Shown here: one piece after another, positions 62,957-64,000 of the stretch
Layout of the letters: each line of letters begins with the position of its first letter
How positions within the stretch are numbered: the first letter of the stretch is position 1
NCBI RefSeq assembly: GCF_004336985.1
Contig: NZ_SJUO01000002.1
Span: forward strand, 124,001 to 188,000
Length of the DNA: 64,000 bases
Direction of reading: 5' to 3'
DNA from: Exiguobacterium sp. SL-9
GTDB taxonomy: Bacteria > Bacillota > Bacilli > Exiguobacteriales > Exiguobacteriaceae
Made by a program: the position numbers and the translations under genes
Notes under the pieces: generated by a model
The model's database searches: none
Seen by the model: the letters and a program-made list of their open reading frames with translations, nothing else
Told to the model about the DNA's origin: nothing

Positions 62957-63489
62957 AGAATCGTTTCCCTTTCCGTCACGATAAATTCGACAGGAATGTC
63001 GTGTGGCTCGATCGGAACCTCATCGAGCAGTTGGACATCATAGGCCAACGAGATGGTGACGCCTTCGTACGACGCTAAAAAACGATCGTAATAGCCACCA
63101 CCCCAACCAATCCGATACCCGGACCGTTCAAAGACGCGTCCCGGGACAATACATACATCGATTGCCCGCGTCGTCGCGGACGTCGTCGGTTCTAAAATAC
63201 CCATGACACCCGGCTCAAGGTCTTCGAACGAATGAATTTCATGGAACGTGAGTCCCTGTTTCGTAACTTTCGGCACGAACACCGATTTTCCTGCTTTCCA
63301 TGCTGAACGGATGAGCGGGACGGTATCGATTTCCAAATCGAGAGCGAGCGTGACGGCCACGGTGTTTGCCTCTCGCCAGACTTCTAGTCCGGTCAATGTA
63401 TGTATGATGGCACGATCCCGATCCGCCCGATCGCCGAGCCCAAGAATTTTTTGATGAACGCTTTGACGGAGCTGTTGTTTTTCAATCAA
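62935..63489 (-). CDS. 5-formyltetrahydrofolate cyclo-ligase (YqgN)
   Basis: A 184-residue enzyme: KQQLRQSVHQKI start, VAVTLALDLEIDTVPLIRSA (~45), and the ATP/folate motif YRIGWGGGYYDRFL (~123). It converts 5-formyl-THF to methenyl-THF using ATP. Next to rpmG as in Bacillus; a terminator lies between. Confidence 0.9.
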   Translation of the reverse strand: MIEKQQLRQSVHQKILGLGDRADRDRAIIHTLTGLEVWREANTVAVTLALDLEIDTVPLIRSAWKAGKSVFVPKVTKQGLTFHEIHSFEDLEPGVMGILEPTTSATTRAIDVCIVPGRVFERSGYRIGWGGGYYDRFLASYEGVTISLAYDVQLLDEVPIEPHDIPVEFIVTERETILCSQSSL

Positions 63490-63507
63490 TGGAATTCCCC
63501 CTTGTTC

Positions 63508-63537
63508 AAAAAAAAGGCCGCCACATGAGTGACGGCC
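63508..63537 (-). terminator. Terminator of rpmG
   Basis: GGCCGCCAC and GTGACGGCC arms, with eight T on the minus strand. Confidence 0.85.
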
Positions 63538-63544
63538 AGTCTCA

Positions 63545-63694
63545 TTATTTCACTTCGCGGTAAAGCGTGTGACGACGGAGACGTGGGTTGTATTTGCGCA
63601 ATTCGAGGCGCTCTGGGTTGTTACGTTTGTTTTTCTTCGTGATGTACGTGCGATCGCCTGTTTCTGTGCAAGCTAGTGTGATTTTAACGCGCAT
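63545..63694 (-). CDS. rpmG: 50S ribosomal protein L33, zinc-free form
   Basis: A 49-residue protein: [17 protein letters not shown] start, [18 protein letters not shown] middle and [11 protein letters not shown] end. The four zinc-ribbon Cys of the C+ form are reduced to one (Cys 9); the later pair is Asn and Arg. GGGAGTG precedes the ATG at 63694. Bacilli use such C- paralogues when zinc is scarce. Confidence 0.93.
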   Translation of the reverse strand: MRVKITLACTETGDRTYITKKNKRNNPERLELRKYNPRLRRHTLYREVK

Positions 63695-63793
63695 TTCTTT
63701 CACTCCCATCTTACTGATGTTGTATCAAGTGCTTTTGCTTTACAGTCTAAGCATACTCAATTATCCTACCAAGTTTTATTTGAAAAAGCAAGG

Positions 63794-64000
63794 TTATTTC
63801 GTGTTCTTTTTCAAACGTTTCTGCCCGTATGGCGAAGCATCGAGCGGCAGGCAGGTTTTTACGTTATCGCCAATCGGATAGCGCATTCCGACTTCCTCGG
63901 TCGACAGTTGTTCGCAAATAAAGACCGTATCGGCTTCAGCGAGGATGCTGCTCTCGATTCGATGGATTGCGTCGAACAGTCCGCCGTGTCCATGCGGATT
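63794..64000 (-). CDS. Unknown protein, C-terminal fragment
   Basis: The last 68 codons of a gene entering from the right edge; the frame is open from base 64000. It reads as a normal cytoplasmic protein with HGHGGLFDAIHRIES, ADTVFICEQLSTEEVGMRYP and a basic tail GQKRLKKNTK, plus two Cys. I do not recognise the family. Codon use resembles its neighbours. Confidence 0.6.
   Translation of the reverse strand, partial: NPHGHGGLFDAIHRIESSILAEADTVFICEQLSTEEVGMRYPIGDNVKTCLPLDASPYGQKRLKKNTK

Overview
The window reads as a chromosomal segment of a Gram-positive Bacillales bacterium. The best fit is Exiguobacterium, probably one of its higher-GC lineages. This is inferred from protein sequence character, a GC content near 50-55 %, strong GGAGG-type ribosome binding sites and gene order. 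Gene order follows the Bacillus subtilis yqj-yqi-yqh-yqg region closely: yqjQ-like SDR, rnz, yqjE- and yqjA-like genes, artPQR, brxB, bkd operon, bkdR, spo0A, recN, argR, yqxC, dxs, ispA, xseBA, folD, nusB, accCB, efp, yqhT, aroQ, yqhQP, mntR, yqhL, gcv operon, comG operon, mgsR, yqgY/X/W/S, glcK, yqgQ, yqgP, yqgN and rpmG. Most genes lie on the minus strand. No rRNA, tRNA, prophage or CRISPR array was seen.

Left part (1-17 kb). An SDR fragment is followed by a compact minus-strand operon: rnz, an unknown membrane protein, a DUF4430 lipoprotein, then EcfT, a fused EcfA and EcfS, which together look like a vitamin or cofactor importer. An internally deleted IS200/IS605-type element with a nuclease-dead tnpB and a likely omega-RNA end sits just upstream of rnz. 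Next come an M20 peptidase, a tiny Prli42-like stressosome anchor, an aromatic acid exporter-like protein, a secreted glucosaminidase, a dienoyl-CoA reductase-like SDR, an HD hydrolase, a UPF0173 hydrolase, an arginine-type ABC importer, bacilliredoxin, a methyltransferase and Spo0M.

Middle (17-44 kb). The bkd operon (ptb-bcd-buk-lpdV-bkdAA-bkdAB-bkdB) makes branched-chain acyl-CoA primers for membrane lipids. It has a clear sigma-54 promoter next to its activator BkdR. Between bkdR/DUF2627 and spo0A lies a 0.6-kb gene-free stretch with a strong promoter, a cre-like site, several long inverted repeats and a terminator; I read it as an undescribed structured RNA. Then follow spo0A-recN-argR-tlyA-dxs, ispA-xseB-xseA-folD, nusB, accBC with an elaborate promoter, efp, pepQ-aroQ, yqhQP, hpt, mntR and a rhodanese. 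spoIVB, which normally lies between recN and spo0A in spore formers, is absent.

Right part (45-64 kb). Glycine cleavage genes (gcvT-gcvPA-gcvPB) are followed by the competence pseudopilus operon comGA-GG overlapping aroK, then an MgsR/Spx-like regulator with a helically phased repeat array upstream, small conserved membrane proteins, a glyoxalase II-like hydrolase, a lipoteichoic acid synthase, glucokinase, YqgQ, an M42 aminopeptidase, a rhomboid protease, an ldh with Rex- and CcpA-like sites, a DUF92 protein, 5-formyl-THF cyclo-ligase, a zinc-free L33 and a partial unknown gene.
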